From Dermacentor variabilis (lineage: Eukaryota; Arthropoda; Arachnida; Ixodida; Ixodidae), in assembly GCF_050947875.1 (NCBI RefSeq), contig NC_134573.1:63093815-63157814 (forward strand): 64,000 bases of DNA, given 5' to 3'. Made by a program: the position numbers and the translations under genes. A model generated the notes under the pieces. That model was given only the letters and a program-made list of their open reading frames with translations. It did no database searches and was not told where the DNA came from. Shown here piece after piece: positions 34,048-43,436 of this stretch (within the stretch, counting starts at the first letter, position 1; every line of letters starts with the position of its first letter).

Positions 34048-34936
34048 AAGTAGTGTGGAACTTTAGAAAGAGGGTGTTGGAGCCGTTCAGAAGAAGACGC
34101 TTTGTTTCCGACAGAGCGATGGAAAGAGGCGAAGCACTACTGATGAGCCTTGGCGTTACATGCAAGGTCCGCTAAGGTCCGTAGAAGTTGAAACGACAGG
34201 AGCGCCAAAGGGGCAGTTGCTGTCGGCGAGCTCAACGTGTCCGAGTCATTCACCACGAAATAAACTTAGAGGCTGTATTCTTAAAATATTTGCAACCTTT
34301 TGGGTTTATATTTGCCCGACAACGATAAGCGTCATCTGCCTTGTTTGCGTTTGCCTTCTTGAAAACGCTGCGCTCGCTACTTTCCTGTCGAGAATTCTTT
34401 TCTACGCTGTAATGCGCGTGGCGTTCGTGACTCGGAAGTACCGGGTTCTCTGTGTTAAGAAAAGGACGTGCGGGCAAGGCAGATGACGAATATTGTTGTA
34501 CTACAAGATACGCCCCATGGGGTTCAAATTTTTTAAGAGTGTATGCAAATATGTCGCAGGTGAGCACCGTCATGACTTCATTGCGAAGCGTAAAACGAGC
34601 GAAGCACAGCCGTGAGCGTTTACGGCGAAAGCGTATGACGAAGGGCGTAAATAAAAAGGACAGGCACCATCAGGACTAGCTCTTCATCGAGGGAAGAGCA
34701 TAGGAGGATGGCGATGTCGTCACGTACAAGCTGTTCGTTCACAGAGGCGGGAAATTGACAGCCTTAACAACAGGAAGAATAAAAAGTTCCATTTCGGCAC
34801 AGAAACAGTGAATAACGTCGTCATGATTGTCAAGAAAGTCTCAGCCTAAATTTGACATTGGAACGCGAATAAAACTGTGAATTCAGCGGTATAAGTCCTT
34901 CAATGGCAAGTCGCGCAGTTCGCGCAGCGCAATGCG
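34048..34936 (-). pseudogene. Gypsy protease-RT linker, decayed
   Basis: No continuous frame. Broken minus-strand translations between the protease and RT are in the expected position for the linker, and overlapping frames on both strands (34160-34486 plus, 34250-34573 minus) have no motif. I assign it by position only. Confidence 0.4.
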
Positions 34937-35122
34937 TTATGTTTTGCCCGCTCCTGTTTGAAGAAACAGGTCAAACAGAAGCGTCAAAACCTTTCCAAGT
35001 AAATTACATAGTTTGGCGCTAATCACGGATACGATGGCTCCTGTATCAACAAGTGGACCGGTCGACGACTCTTTGGACACACACTTCAGTGACATTGGTT
35101 GGAGAGGGACGAGGACTGGCAC
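34937..35122 (-). pseudogene. Gypsy aspartic protease fragment
   Basis: The minus-strand frame contains GPLVDTGAIVSVISAKLC. The DTGA motif is the catalytic Asp box of retroviral-type proteases, followed by the usual VS(V/I)I hydrophobic block. The frame then reaches FLQTGAGKT and a stop. Only the N-terminal half of the fold is readable. Confidence 0.8.
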
Positions 35123-35365
35123 TTTTCGACGTGGACACAGCTCCTGCCTCGGGAACTGCCGCGATCAGTTTTCCTGCTTGGTGGATTCGGTACGGTGACG
35201 CATCGAAGAAAGCGAGTGACGACATGGAGAATGCGAGTGGTGCGCACGTACAGGTGGGCGATTGGGATAAAATGAACAGGTAAGGTGGTTGGGAGGCACC
35301 GAAAAAAAAAATTGAGGAAAGGAAGGTGGTACTCGCCAGGTACCAGGGTGTAGTATCAGGGTGTA

Positions 35366-36343
35366 GATGAGCCATATGTAAAAATACTGGAAGATATCTA
35401 TAGCGGCTCCACAGCCACCGTAGTCCTCCATAAAGCAAGCAACACAATCCCAATAAAGAATGGCGTCAGGCAGGGAGATACGATATCTCCAATGCTATTC
35501 ACAGCGTGTTTACAGGAGGTATTCAGAGACCTGGATTGGGAAGAATTGGGCATAAAAGTTAATGGAGAATACCTTAGTAACTTGCGATTCGCTGATGATA
35601 TTGCCTTGCTTAGTACCTCAGGGTACCAATTGCAATGCATGCTCACTGACCTGGAGAGGCAAAGCAGAAGAGTGGGTCTAAAAATTAATCTGCAGAAAAC
35701 TAAAGTAATGCTTAACAGTCTCGGGAGAGAACAGCAATTTACAATAGGCAGCGAGGCACTGGAAGTCGTAAGGGAATACATCTACTTAGGGCAGGTAGTG
35801 ACGGCGGATCCGGATCATGAGACGGAAATAATCAGAAGAATAAGAATGGGCTGGGGTGCGTTTGGCAGGCATTCCCAAATCATGAAAAGCAGGTTGCCAT
35901 TATCCCTCAAGAGAAAAGTTTATAATAGCTGTGTCTTACCAGTACTCACCTACGGGGCAGAAACCTGGAGGCTTACTAAAAGGGTTCTACTCAAATTGAG
36001 GACGACACAACGAGCTATGGAAAGAAGAATGATAGGTGTAACGTTAAGGGAAAAGAAAAGAGCAGATTGGGTGAGGGAACAAACGCGAGTTAATGACATC
36101 TTAGTTGAAATCATGAAAAAGAAATGGGCATGGGCAGGACATGTAATGAGGAGGGAAGATAACCGATGGTCATTAAGGGTTACGGACTGGATCCCAAGGG
36201 AAGGGAAGCGTAGCAGGGGGCGGCAGAAAGTTAGGTGGGCGGATGAGATTAAGAAGTTTGCAGGGACAGCATGGCCACAATTAGTACATGACCGGGGTTG
36301 TTGGAGAAGTATGGGAGAGGCCTTTGCCCTGCAGTGGGCGTAA
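35366..36343 (+). CDS. RTE reverse transcriptase, C-terminal 325 codons, open
   Basis: The frame is open from about 35366 to the natural stop at 36341-36343. It carries NGVRQGDTISPMLFTACLQE (motif B), LSNLRFADDIALLS (catalytic FADD, motif C), LKINLQKTKVMLN, the thumb with VLPVLTYGAETWRLTKR, and the conserved tail KWAWAGHVMRREDNRWS...RGRQKVRWADEIKKFAG. This is the best-preserved LINE protein segment in the window, with no internal stop, and suggests a fairly young insertion. Because endonuclease and fingers are missing, it cannot be autonomous. The ATG at 35492 is internal and has no special meaning. Confidence 0.9.
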   Translation, partial: DEPYVKILEDIYSGSTATVVLHKASNTIPIKNGVRQGDTISPMLFTACLQEVFRDLDWEELGIKVNGEYLSNLRFADDIALLSTSGYQLQCMLTDLERQSRRVGLKINLQKTKVMLNSLGREQQFTIGSEALEVVREYIYLGQVVTADPDHETEIIRRIRMGWGAFGRHSQIMKSRLPLSLKRKVYNSCVLPVLTYGAETWRLTKRVLLKLRTTQRAMERRMIGVTLREKKRADWVREQTRVNDILVEIMKKKWAWAGHVMRREDNRWSLRVTDWIPREGKRSRGRQKVRWADEIKKFAGTAWPQLVHDRGCWRSMGEAFALQWA

Positions 36344-36349
36344 CCAGGC

Positions 36350-36376
36350 TGATGATGATGATGATGATGATGATGA
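36350..36376 (+). repeat. (GAT)n tail of the RTE insertion
   Basis: About nine GAT units mark the 3' end of the insertion. Confidence 0.9.
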
Positions 36377-36380
36377 CTCA

Positions 36381-36877
36381 CCGTATGTTTGGACTAGGAA
36401 GCATGCGAAGATGGCAGAAGCGCGTTAGGTGTCCTGCACCACCACACGTAGAACGAATCGGACGTTCATCTATGGTGCGCCACTGCTAGGCGTACGCTCA
36501 GTGTCGCGGCACGAAGGTGGCAGAACGCAGTCGTTCTATTGGCGGTTTAGGTGGCGATGAGAAAGCCCAATGTCAAGGTCGGACAACTGCTCCTACGTAA
36601 TTAAGAGGTGCAGTGACTGGCGGCAGATAAAGGACTTGAAGGATAGCTTGAGAGACTTGCTCTTGGATGAAATTGCGGAGCCTAGCTATCAAAGAGGGTG
36701 AATGACACTGGCTAGCGAACTCTGAGCAAACGAGCTCTTGAATTTTCACAGGCAGAGGAGCGTGGTCATTTCCGATGGCGAGGCGTGCTAAAGAATTGCA
36801 ATGCTCAGGAGGGCGTCTAGTCCGAAGGCATTGCCTGCGCAGCTTGTCGTAGCTATGACAGAGTCCAATTGCATCGA
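36381..36877 (-). pseudogene. Gypsy gag C-terminus with zinc-knuckle relic
   Basis: Broken minus-strand frames read LRRQCLRTRRPPEH and LRNFIQEQVSQAI, then CGGAGHLTRFCHLRMLP near 36381-36440. The last is a CCHC knuckle with the spacing C-x4-H-x4-C kept, but the first Cys replaced (the residue three before is Arg). The knuckle would bind RNA in the particle. Confidence 0.65.
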
Positions 36878-37156
36878 CTACTCAGCGAGGGCTGTTTGAT
36901 CCCAGCATTTGGTATGCGTCGCTTCAATACCCTTCCCTTTCATTGCGTATTTGGTCGTGTCTTCATCGCGCACCGATGCGTTTGAGCGCTTTTTAAGGTC
37001 TACGAGTTGGACAATATAGCTGGTCAAATTTTCACTCACGTCCTGGGACCGAGTCAACAGGCGTTGCTCCGCGCGAAGCTTTCGGACAGAAGGGTGCGCG
37101 AAAACTTTGGCGAAACTGTTCTTAAAGACGGTCCATTGAGTATTGTTGCTACTCAA
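36878..37156 (-). pseudogene. Gypsy gag core fragment
   Basis: The 92-codon frame has SSNNTQWTVFKNSFAKVF, then LRAEQRLLTRSQDVSENLTS and YIVQLVDLKKRSNASVRDED, the capsid-like pattern of retrotransposon gag (W..F...F, R.Q...E....Y). It continues a gag frame that is visible beyond the SINE at 37414, so the SINE has split the domain. Confidence 0.8.
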
Positions 37157-37177
37157 TGCACCGTCTAGAACAACTAT

Positions 37178-37414
37178 AATTCTAGGGTTCTACGTACCAA
37201 AACAATGATTTGATTATGAGGCACGCCATAGTAGGGGACTCTGGTATGATTTCGACCACCAGGGCATCTTTAACGGGCCCCCGATGCATTCATTCTACAT
37301 GGGCGTTTTTACATTTCATCTCCATCGAAATGCGGTTACCGCAGCCAAGATTTCAGCCCGCAACTTCGTGCTTAGCAGCACAACATCATAGCTGCTAAAC
37401 CCCCGCGGCGGGTG
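37178..37414 (-). mobile_element. Ruka-like SINE, copy 3, inserted in gypsy gag
   Basis: The plus-strand landmarks are AATTCTAGGGTTCTACGTAC, TGATTATGAGGCACGCCATA, ATCTTTAACGGG, CATCGAAATGCGG, the box B zone over GATTTCAGCCCGC, and GCTGCTAAACCCCCGCGGCG at the head. It reads on the minus strand, the same orientation as the gypsy element it interrupts. It is nearer to the SINE consensus than the copy at 29317. Confidence 0.85.
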
Positions 37415-37545
37415 CTTCAGTGTTAAGAAACCATAACTTGGCAACGTCTGACAGGCAAAACATTGCGTTCCTCAAATTCGTATCATCTTCCCAATTGTTA
37501 TGGGCCCTCACTTGTTTGTATGAGTAGATAAAATCTTCCACTTGT
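37414..37545 (-). pseudogene. Gypsy gag, segment upstream of the SINE
   Basis: The minus strand reads EDFIYSYKQVRAHNNWEDDT, then NLRNAMFCLSDVAKLWF and LNTEA, directly before the SINE. This is the standard gag segment that precedes the W..F block found on the other side (36878-37156), so the two halves were once joined. Not in any long ATG-started frame. Confidence 0.8.
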
Positions 37546-37875
37546 TTTTTCCAACGGTGCTATTGAAGATGGATGGAATTCGCTGCAAGGCACCGGCACA
37601 TACCAGCGTGGGCGCTGACGTCGAAGGAATGGTACTTGCGTCGTCGGCAGTGCTGTGGGGCCCCGTGTGACCCCGGAGTTCCAGGGTGGACGAGGGCCGG
37701 CTGCTCCAGTACAGATGTTTATTGCGATGGGACGCGGGAAGACCAGATAGCAGTCGCAGATGTTCAGGCAAACGAGCCAAGCGAAACAACCACGAGCACA
37801 TGTCGACGGCGACGTCGCTTACGCACATGTCACCTTTAACTATACAGAAAATGCGGCAGAAGACAGCTCACGATC
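37546..37875. other. No gene seen
   Basis: Probably gypsy gag N-terminus or leader by position, but overlapping frames on both strands (37573-37839 plus, 37508-37828 minus) give no recognisable motif. Confidence 0.35.
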
Positions 37876-38425
37876 ACTGCCGACGGTAACGCGTTAGCAC
37901 TGAATCAATATAGCGACACAACGTATTGCCAACGTCGGAACGATTTATGTAGTAAGGGTGTAGTGCAGTGGGACTCGCCTCTCGTGCTTATTTTGGAACA
38001 CCCTGCGCCATCAGATTTAGCTTCCACGAAGCCGGTGCATGCAAGCGCGGAGAAACGCGTTACGCGGCAACCGGATTCTATCCTCACATTTCTTTCTGGA
38101 CGTGCTGCGCCATCTAGTGTCACCACCGAGGACTTCGTGTGTAGCTTTCAAGACGAGGAGCGTTGCGCGCTGGTGCGGGCGAGCGCTCAGAATTCTTCCC
38201 CGCTTGGAGTGGCGCGAGCCAATGGGGCCCTGAACTAAGGGCTCCACCCTGCGAGGAAGTCGCCCAATCTCATGACAAATAAATGTTTTCTCTCCCTCTC
38301 TCCCTCGCTTGCCGCACACCTAATGGCGCAACTGAGTCACCGAAGTTGGCGAGATGTTCCTTGAAGAGTAGAACATACGCACAGCATGGCGCAGCTCGCT
38401 AAGGCGTTGGCGTGCCAAGCGTTCA
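37876..38425. repeat. Dispersed repeat, copy A
   Basis: Shares blocks in order with copy B (38968-39405): GACGGTAA.GCGTT, ATAGCGACACAACGTATTGCC, GCGCCATCTAGTG, and GAAGAGTAGAACAT, as well as ctcgcttgccgcacac. It is interrupted by the LINE tail at 38205-38320. Family unknown. Confidence 0.6.
38205..38320 (+). mobile_element. I-clade LINE 3' tail, short
   Basis: Ends with codons for GVARANGALN and a stop, then GGCTCCACCC, AATAAATG and CTCTCCCTCTCTC. The same tail pattern (GGGGCCCTGGACTGAGAGGC, CTCTCTCTC) closes the LINE fragment at 49494-49893. Only the last codons and 3' UTR are present. Confidence 0.6.
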
Positions 38426-38539
38426 GTGAAAGCGACACATAAGCTATGCATTTGGGGCGCTGCCTGCTAATTCGTCGGGTATTTACCTAGAGAGCCTGTG
38501 CAAGAGAGGTACGTATGTGCACGTTGGCGCGTACTCAGT

Positions 38540-38650
38540 GACCCACGTTGGTCCAATGGTTGGTTTCGAACCCTCTTATCTGAAAGCCACAGCACGTTCC
38601 GATACCCATTCCGCCACTAACCATCTAGTGACCCAGGTAGGCGGGAACAC
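38540..38650 (-). mobile_element. tRNA-derived SINE head with intact box A and box B
   Basis: Minus strand: TGGTTAGTGGCGGAATGG (box A fits TRGYNNARNNG) and GGGTTCGAAACC (box B exact), spaced about 40 bases apart. This is a polymerase III internal promoter. The fold does not give a full tRNA cloverleaf, so I call a SINE, not a tRNA gene. The GATA-type microsatellite follows on the other side. Confidence 0.6.
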
Positions 38651-38672
38651 AGTAAGATACAAACTTAAAAGC

Positions 38673-38901
<229 letters not shown>

Positions 38902-38967
38902 TAGCCCTTTTAAAGTGCGCAAAGTACCGAAAGAATGCTAGCGCAATAATATTCGGTAGACCCCATG

Positions 38968-39405
38968 CCATGGTAACGGTGGACGGTAATGCGTTTAACA
39001 TTCAATAAGTATCGCGACAGAACGTATTGCCACCGTCGAACGCAGTTGTTCTGTTCCCTAAAAACACTCGGTGCCATCTAGCGTCATTGCCGTGAAGCCG
39101 GCGCATAGATTCGGAAATGCAAGCCGCGCTGGGGCATGCGAGCACTGAGAAAGGCGTCATGTGGCAGCGAGGCTTTTCTTTCGTGCTTTTTTCTAAACAC
39201 GGGCGCCATCTAGTGGCGCAGCCGAGAAGTACGGTGCGTGACCTCGGAGACGAGAAACATGGCGTGCATGTGGGTGCAAACGCTGAGATTTGTTCACTCG
39301 CTCGCTGCACACAGAGTGACCCAAGTGGATGAGAGGTTTATTGAAGAGTTGAACATGCCCAATGCCTTCATAACACAGTCTGCTAAAGCATCCAGTTGCT
39401 ATCAT
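38968..39405. repeat. Dispersed repeat, copy B
   Basis: Colinear with copy A without the LINE insertion: AGTATCGCGACAGAACGTATT, GAAGCCGG.GCAT, GGGCGCCATCTAGTGGCGC, CTCGCTCGCTGCACACAG and TTGAAGAGTTGAACATG. Confidence 0.6.
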
Positions 39406-41224
39406 TGATGAAATATTGGGGCTTGGGCTTGATTCCAGCTAGAATCACCGATATTTCAAGTATCTTTTATTGTTACTGTAGAACGGAACACACGTAACGG
39501 TACTTACACCGTGACCGTAGTTAGCGTCAAGGATGTTGATTGAAAACCAACCCACACCAATCAGCACGTACTCAGTGCCGCGATTCGGTGTCAAAGTGTT
39601 TTATTCAATAGAAGTTCGTACCCAATGGCGCTAAGAGCCCGGATGTCGCGTTGTGTATTTTTCAGCGTTTTCGTGCACCGGAGCATAACACATTTCGAAG
39701 GTGACACGCAGGTTTCGCGGTGACGGTGCTAGACAGCTCTGAGTTTTCATAGCGTAGCTTGAAAAAGGAGTCCCACTGCAGTGCACGGCTCACACGTGTC
39801 TCGTTTCGACGGTGGCAATAAGTTGCGTCACTATATTTACACAATGTCTAACGCATCATTACCCTGGATAATTATTGTTACATAGTTTCTGCCGACTTTT
39901 ATTTTTGTAAGAAAAGATCAGTAAAGGAAATGCGTAGTATATAGCGCTTAAGTATACTGCCACTCAGTCAATTCGTGATCTTACGATTGAGCAATAAATT
40001 TGTGCTTGTGCTCCGTACATGCGTAGAAACTTGTGTATTTCAGAGTAGGATAATTTGCGACTCAGTCTCAACAGCGTGGTCGGCCTCCTTGGCAGCAACC
40101 AGTCTGTCTTTTATATGTGAGATATAAAATTGGACGATCATTGGCCAAGTATTATTCAATGTTTGAAATTGGCACTTCAAAAGAAACACGTGTGCTTGTC
40201 ACGCGCTCATGGAGTATGTTTAAGCAAAGCTTTCATTGGTTTATGCGAACGGTGTTCTTGTTCAGCGATCATTTGCAAGTATAGAGCACATAAGCAAGTT
40301 GGGAACATTTTTACCGGGAAATTCTTTTCTCAGCATTCGAACATGCGCATGTGGCACTCGAACCGCATGTGGCACTGGAACATGCGGATAGATCGTGTCA
40401 CGACGAAGTAACTACGGCATGACAACGGCTGCTTCACAACGAGAACGTGACCGCAGTGGGTTGACGACATCAGAAGTACCGCGACGAAAACGTGTCGATG
40501 AAGTTTCCACGATGGCATGATGAAGGCTGTATAAATATAGCCGATTGGCGGCGCTGGCTAAGAACTACATAATTACAATGACGGCATGACGACGGCGGCG
40601 TGCTTGCTTTGGGCTGGAGTCTGCATTTTCGTGCCTCACTTGCCGCCTCGGGCCGCCTCTCACTGCACTGTGCGCCGTAGAAGCTAATTGCGTAATACCG
40701 AAACAGCCAGTACCCTCAGAAACGGCGTTTCGCGCCGGTCCTGTCGTTTGTGTTCTTCTTCCTGAGTCCTGGCCTTCTGCGCCTTGCCTTTGCTTCAAGC
40801 ATGAACCAACTAGCCCAAGCAAGAGTTTTACTTGAGTTTTACTCTCGAGTATGTCCCGACTCTTACGTACTAATGTGGTCTTTGTATTGGACATGCGTCG
40901 AGCCTTGTATGGCATGGAAAAGCAGCAAAAACACACTCACGAGACTGAGTAGGCGAGCCTTTTAAGGGTCCACCAGGCTAGGGTTTATCAGTACGGAATG
41001 AATACTGTAAGTTTAGCGCCAAAAACAAGGACTGAAGGAGGGCACATCCCAGGCGGTAACTTCAACTGCACTCCTTCTGTCCACGTTTATTGCGCTTCAC
41101 ACGCAGTATGTTGTATCAAAAGACCAAACCTATACCCTTCTGACATGAATACATTCTTTTAGACTGGCCGCCTCTACTGGCTGACACGATCTGATTTTGA
41201 ACGCGATAATATTCATGGAATCAA
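39406..41224. other. Non-coding stretch, no gene seen
   Basis: Contains short frames only. GCATGACGACGGC-type words recur around 40415 and 40580. An inverted pair (ACAAGGACTGAAGGAGG near 41027 and CTCCTTCTGTCCACGTTT near 41070) suggests a small element end. No coding support. Confidence 0.45.
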
Positions 41225-41892
41225 TTTAAAGGAGGAGGAAGAGGAGGAGGAAATAACCTTATTGAGTCCTGAGGAATCCCTCCCCACCCACTCTTGGTTT
41301 AGTGGTCGCCAGGGGTTGCGGGCCGCACCCAAGTTGGGACGGAAAGCCCATGAGCCTCTGCCCTTTCGTGAGCCCTCCGGACGGCCCCGAGCAGGGTCTG
41401 GTGGTCGTCGCTTCGCAGGGCGTCCACCCAGTCTTCTTTACTGAACATGGTGCCGCTTAACGTGGAGCATTGCCAGAGCATGTGCGCTAGCCAGCAGTAC
41501 GATTCGCCACCATCCGGACATTGCGGCTCTACCTCTGGTGAATAAAGGCTCAGTCTGCCTCTCGAGAGAACGGCCCTGTCTGAAGCACTCTGAATATCGA
41601 TGACTGCGGTCTATTGAGTTTAGCGTGGGGGAGGGGGAAGGTCCTCCTCAACGGCTGATAGTGCGATGTTATTTCGTTGAAGATGAGCAGCGGGTCTCGG
41701 TGCTCCCCTCCCTCCCCGTCACTTTGCTCGCCACGATCACCGCGGTGCGTGAGTCCTCGCGCGCGGCCGTGCGCCAGCTCGTTGGCTTTGGGAAAGATGG
41801 GGGTGCACGTCAGCCCCAATGTGGGCCGGAAACCATTTGCCGATGTGATGACCCGCGGCTCCCTCGTTGCCGAGAACGGTTGCCGGTTCCCG
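41225..41892 (-). pseudogene. LINE B C-terminus and 3' tail
   Basis: 41550-41819 has ANELAHGRARGLTHRGDRGE and FNEITSHYQPLRRTFPLPHA. 41299-41520 has the Cys/His segment (CPDGGESYCWLAHMLWQCST) and ends HERAEAHGLSVPTWVRPATP before a stop. The 3' terminus on the minus strand is CTCAATAAGG and a pyrimidine-rich tail at about 41225-41260. Confidence 0.75.
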
Positions 41893-42336
41893 CTATATCG
41901 AGGCCGAAGCGAATGCTCTGACCGCCGATCGCGAATCTGTGTACACGTAAGAACGTTCGGGATCCCTCGTTGCCATGGCTATTGCCACGTGTACGGCCAC
42001 TTCGGACGTTACCCTCTTGACCAATACTGCGTTAATGATCGTCCCATCCCAGCGTATTGGCATGGCCGCGTACCGGTCGCTGCGCCCGTACTGGGCCGCG
42101 TCTACAAATGCCGCCAGTGCAGGGCAGTTGGCGGTCGATTTCAGCAGTGCTCGGCCCTTCGCCTTTCGGCATCCCTCTTTGAACTGCGGGTGGACATTTC
42201 TCGGAAATGGTTCTACCTTGAAATTTCTCCTGACCGCCGCCCTGAGCGCGACCTTGCGTGCGTTGCATTGTTCCTCTGCATTTATGCCTGCTTCTTCTAT
42301 GATGCGTCTGCAGGCCCTGGTGGTCGACAGCCGCAC
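41893..42336 (-). pseudogene. LINE B RNase H domain
   Basis: Minus-strand frame with RNFKVEPFPRNVHPQFKEG, ALAAFVDAAQYGRSDRYAAM (first Asp), VAVHVAIAMATRDPERSYVY and TDSRSAVRAFASASI (TDS catalytic Asp). This is the I-clade RNase H. The final segment continues in other frames to 41225. Confidence 0.85.
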
Positions 42337-42423
42337 GAACTGTGCCTTGGTCTAGGCTTCGATGATTTCAGCTAGCGAATTTTGGACCCTTAACCGATCG
42401 AGCCGCTCCGTGCTTGTAGTGAT

Positions 42424-42804
42424 TTAAAGACCTAGCACCGTTTTGATGCTCTTGCGCATCAGTGTCGCTATCCTGGCCGCGTCTCTCTTGATCCATTTTA
42501 GAACCGAGGCTGCATAACTTACGTGACTCCTGAGGAAGGCGTGGTAAAGTCTCATGAGATTGCTCTCACTGAGTACTTCCCTGCGGTTGGTCACCCTGAG
42601 GATCAGCCGGAGCATGTTCTCCGTTTTGGAAGTGAGTTTCATGACCGTTTGCGTGTTACCGGCTTTAGCCTCAATTAGCAGCCCCAGGATTCTTGTAGTG
42701 TCTACTCTAGGGATCCGCTGGCCGTCGCTCGTGTTTAATTTGATCGGTATTTGATCGATCGGCGTCAAATTCCTCATGCCTTGTTTCGAGGTCCTGTACA
42801 TCAA
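42424..42804 (-). pseudogene. LINE B RT thumb and connection
   Basis: 126 codons with IPRVDTTRILGLLIEAKAGN, LTSKTENMLRLILRVTNRRE and NLMRLYHAFLRSHVSYAASV, the usual LINE thumb. Frames shift at both ends. Confidence 0.85.
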
Positions 42805-42849
42805 CAGTTCCGATTTTCTGGCTGACCGGCGGAATACCGTTTCTTTCAG

Positions 42850-43436
42850 CTACTCTTCCATTGTGTCCAGCGCCGCTTGTAGAGACCACTCGACTTCTGC
42901 GTCGGACTCTCCCAGGCACCACACCATAATTTCATCTGCATACACGGCATGATTGACGTTGGTCACTCTCGTCAGCGGATCCGAGAGCCATTTCATTGCT
43001 AGATTGAATAATAGTGGGGTGAGCACCGCCCCTTGTGGGGTGGCCCTCGCGCCCAGCGTGTACCGATCGGACGTGGCCTGTCCTATTTTGATCGTGGCCT
43101 TCTGGTCTCTGAGGAAGGAGCCTATGTAAGAGTGGAATTTCCGGCCGAGCCCCATCACCGACATCGTTTCCATTAGAAATCTGTGTTTGACCTTGTCGAA
43201 CGCTTTCGTTAGGTCCAGGGCCAGTATGCCCCTGGTGTCTCTGGTCATGCCGCCGATGATATGCTTCTTGAGTAATAACATGGCGTACAGTGTCGAGACA
43301 CCTGGTCTGAAGCCCACCATGTTATGTGGGAACAGGCCCTCTCTATGTGCAGCGATACGCGGTTATGTATGGCATGATCCGCAGTCTAGCCCACGCACGA
43401 GGTTAGTGATATCAGCCGCATGTTCTACGCCGAAAG
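42850..43436 (-). pseudogene. LINE B RT palm
   Basis: Minus-strand frame 42850-43320 with MVGFRPGVSTLYAMLLLKKH, GILALDLTKAFDKVKH (motif A Asp), ATPQGAVLTPLLFNLAMKWL (motif B) and HAVYADEIMVW, where the catalytic YADD is YADE, so the second catalytic Asp is a Glu. The stretch to 43436 adds broken upstream residues (AAHREGLFPHN). Confidence 0.88.
43321..43436. other. Junction zone LINE B / LTR fragment
   Basis: The LINE frame is readable to about 43400. The exact break is set at the TGTGTCAC of the LTR and may be off by tens of bases. Confidence 0.4.

Larger units (their letters stand above)
35362..36376 (+). mobile_element. RTE-type LINE, 5'-truncated, inserted in gypsy
   Basis: Plus-strand insertion between gypsy gag and protease. 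It begins in the RT palm and ends with a (GAT)n tail (about 36350-36376), the kind of simple-repeat 3' end typical of RTE elements. The host gypsy frame is on the other strand and resumes on both sides. A clear target-site duplication was not found. Confidence 0.85.
33712..37545 (-). mobile_element. Ty3/gypsy LTR retrotransposon remnant with two nested insertions
   Basis: On the minus strand, from high to low coordinates: gag (37545-37414, interrupted by a SINE, then 37156-36878), gag C-terminus with a zinc-knuckle relic (about 36877-36381), an RTE LINE insertion (35362-36376, opposite strand), aspartic protease (35122-34937), linker, and RT fingers and palm start (34047-33712). RNase H, integrase and both LTRs are absent. 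The order and motifs are those of Ty3/gypsy (Metaviridae). All parts are frameshifted or truncated. Confidence 0.85.

Noticed and set aside
35950..36381. Minus-strand frame starting with a poly-His run
   Set aside because: The His run is the antisense of the GAT tail of the RTE insertion, and the rest is antisense to its RT.
38540..38650. tRNA gene
   Set aside because: Box A and box B are present, but the arms do not form a complete cloverleaf with acceptor pairing, so a SINE is more likely.
41677..42375. 232-codon plus-strand frame
   Set aside because: It lies antisense to the LINE B RNase H and C-terminal region, and the minus strand has the recognisable motifs.
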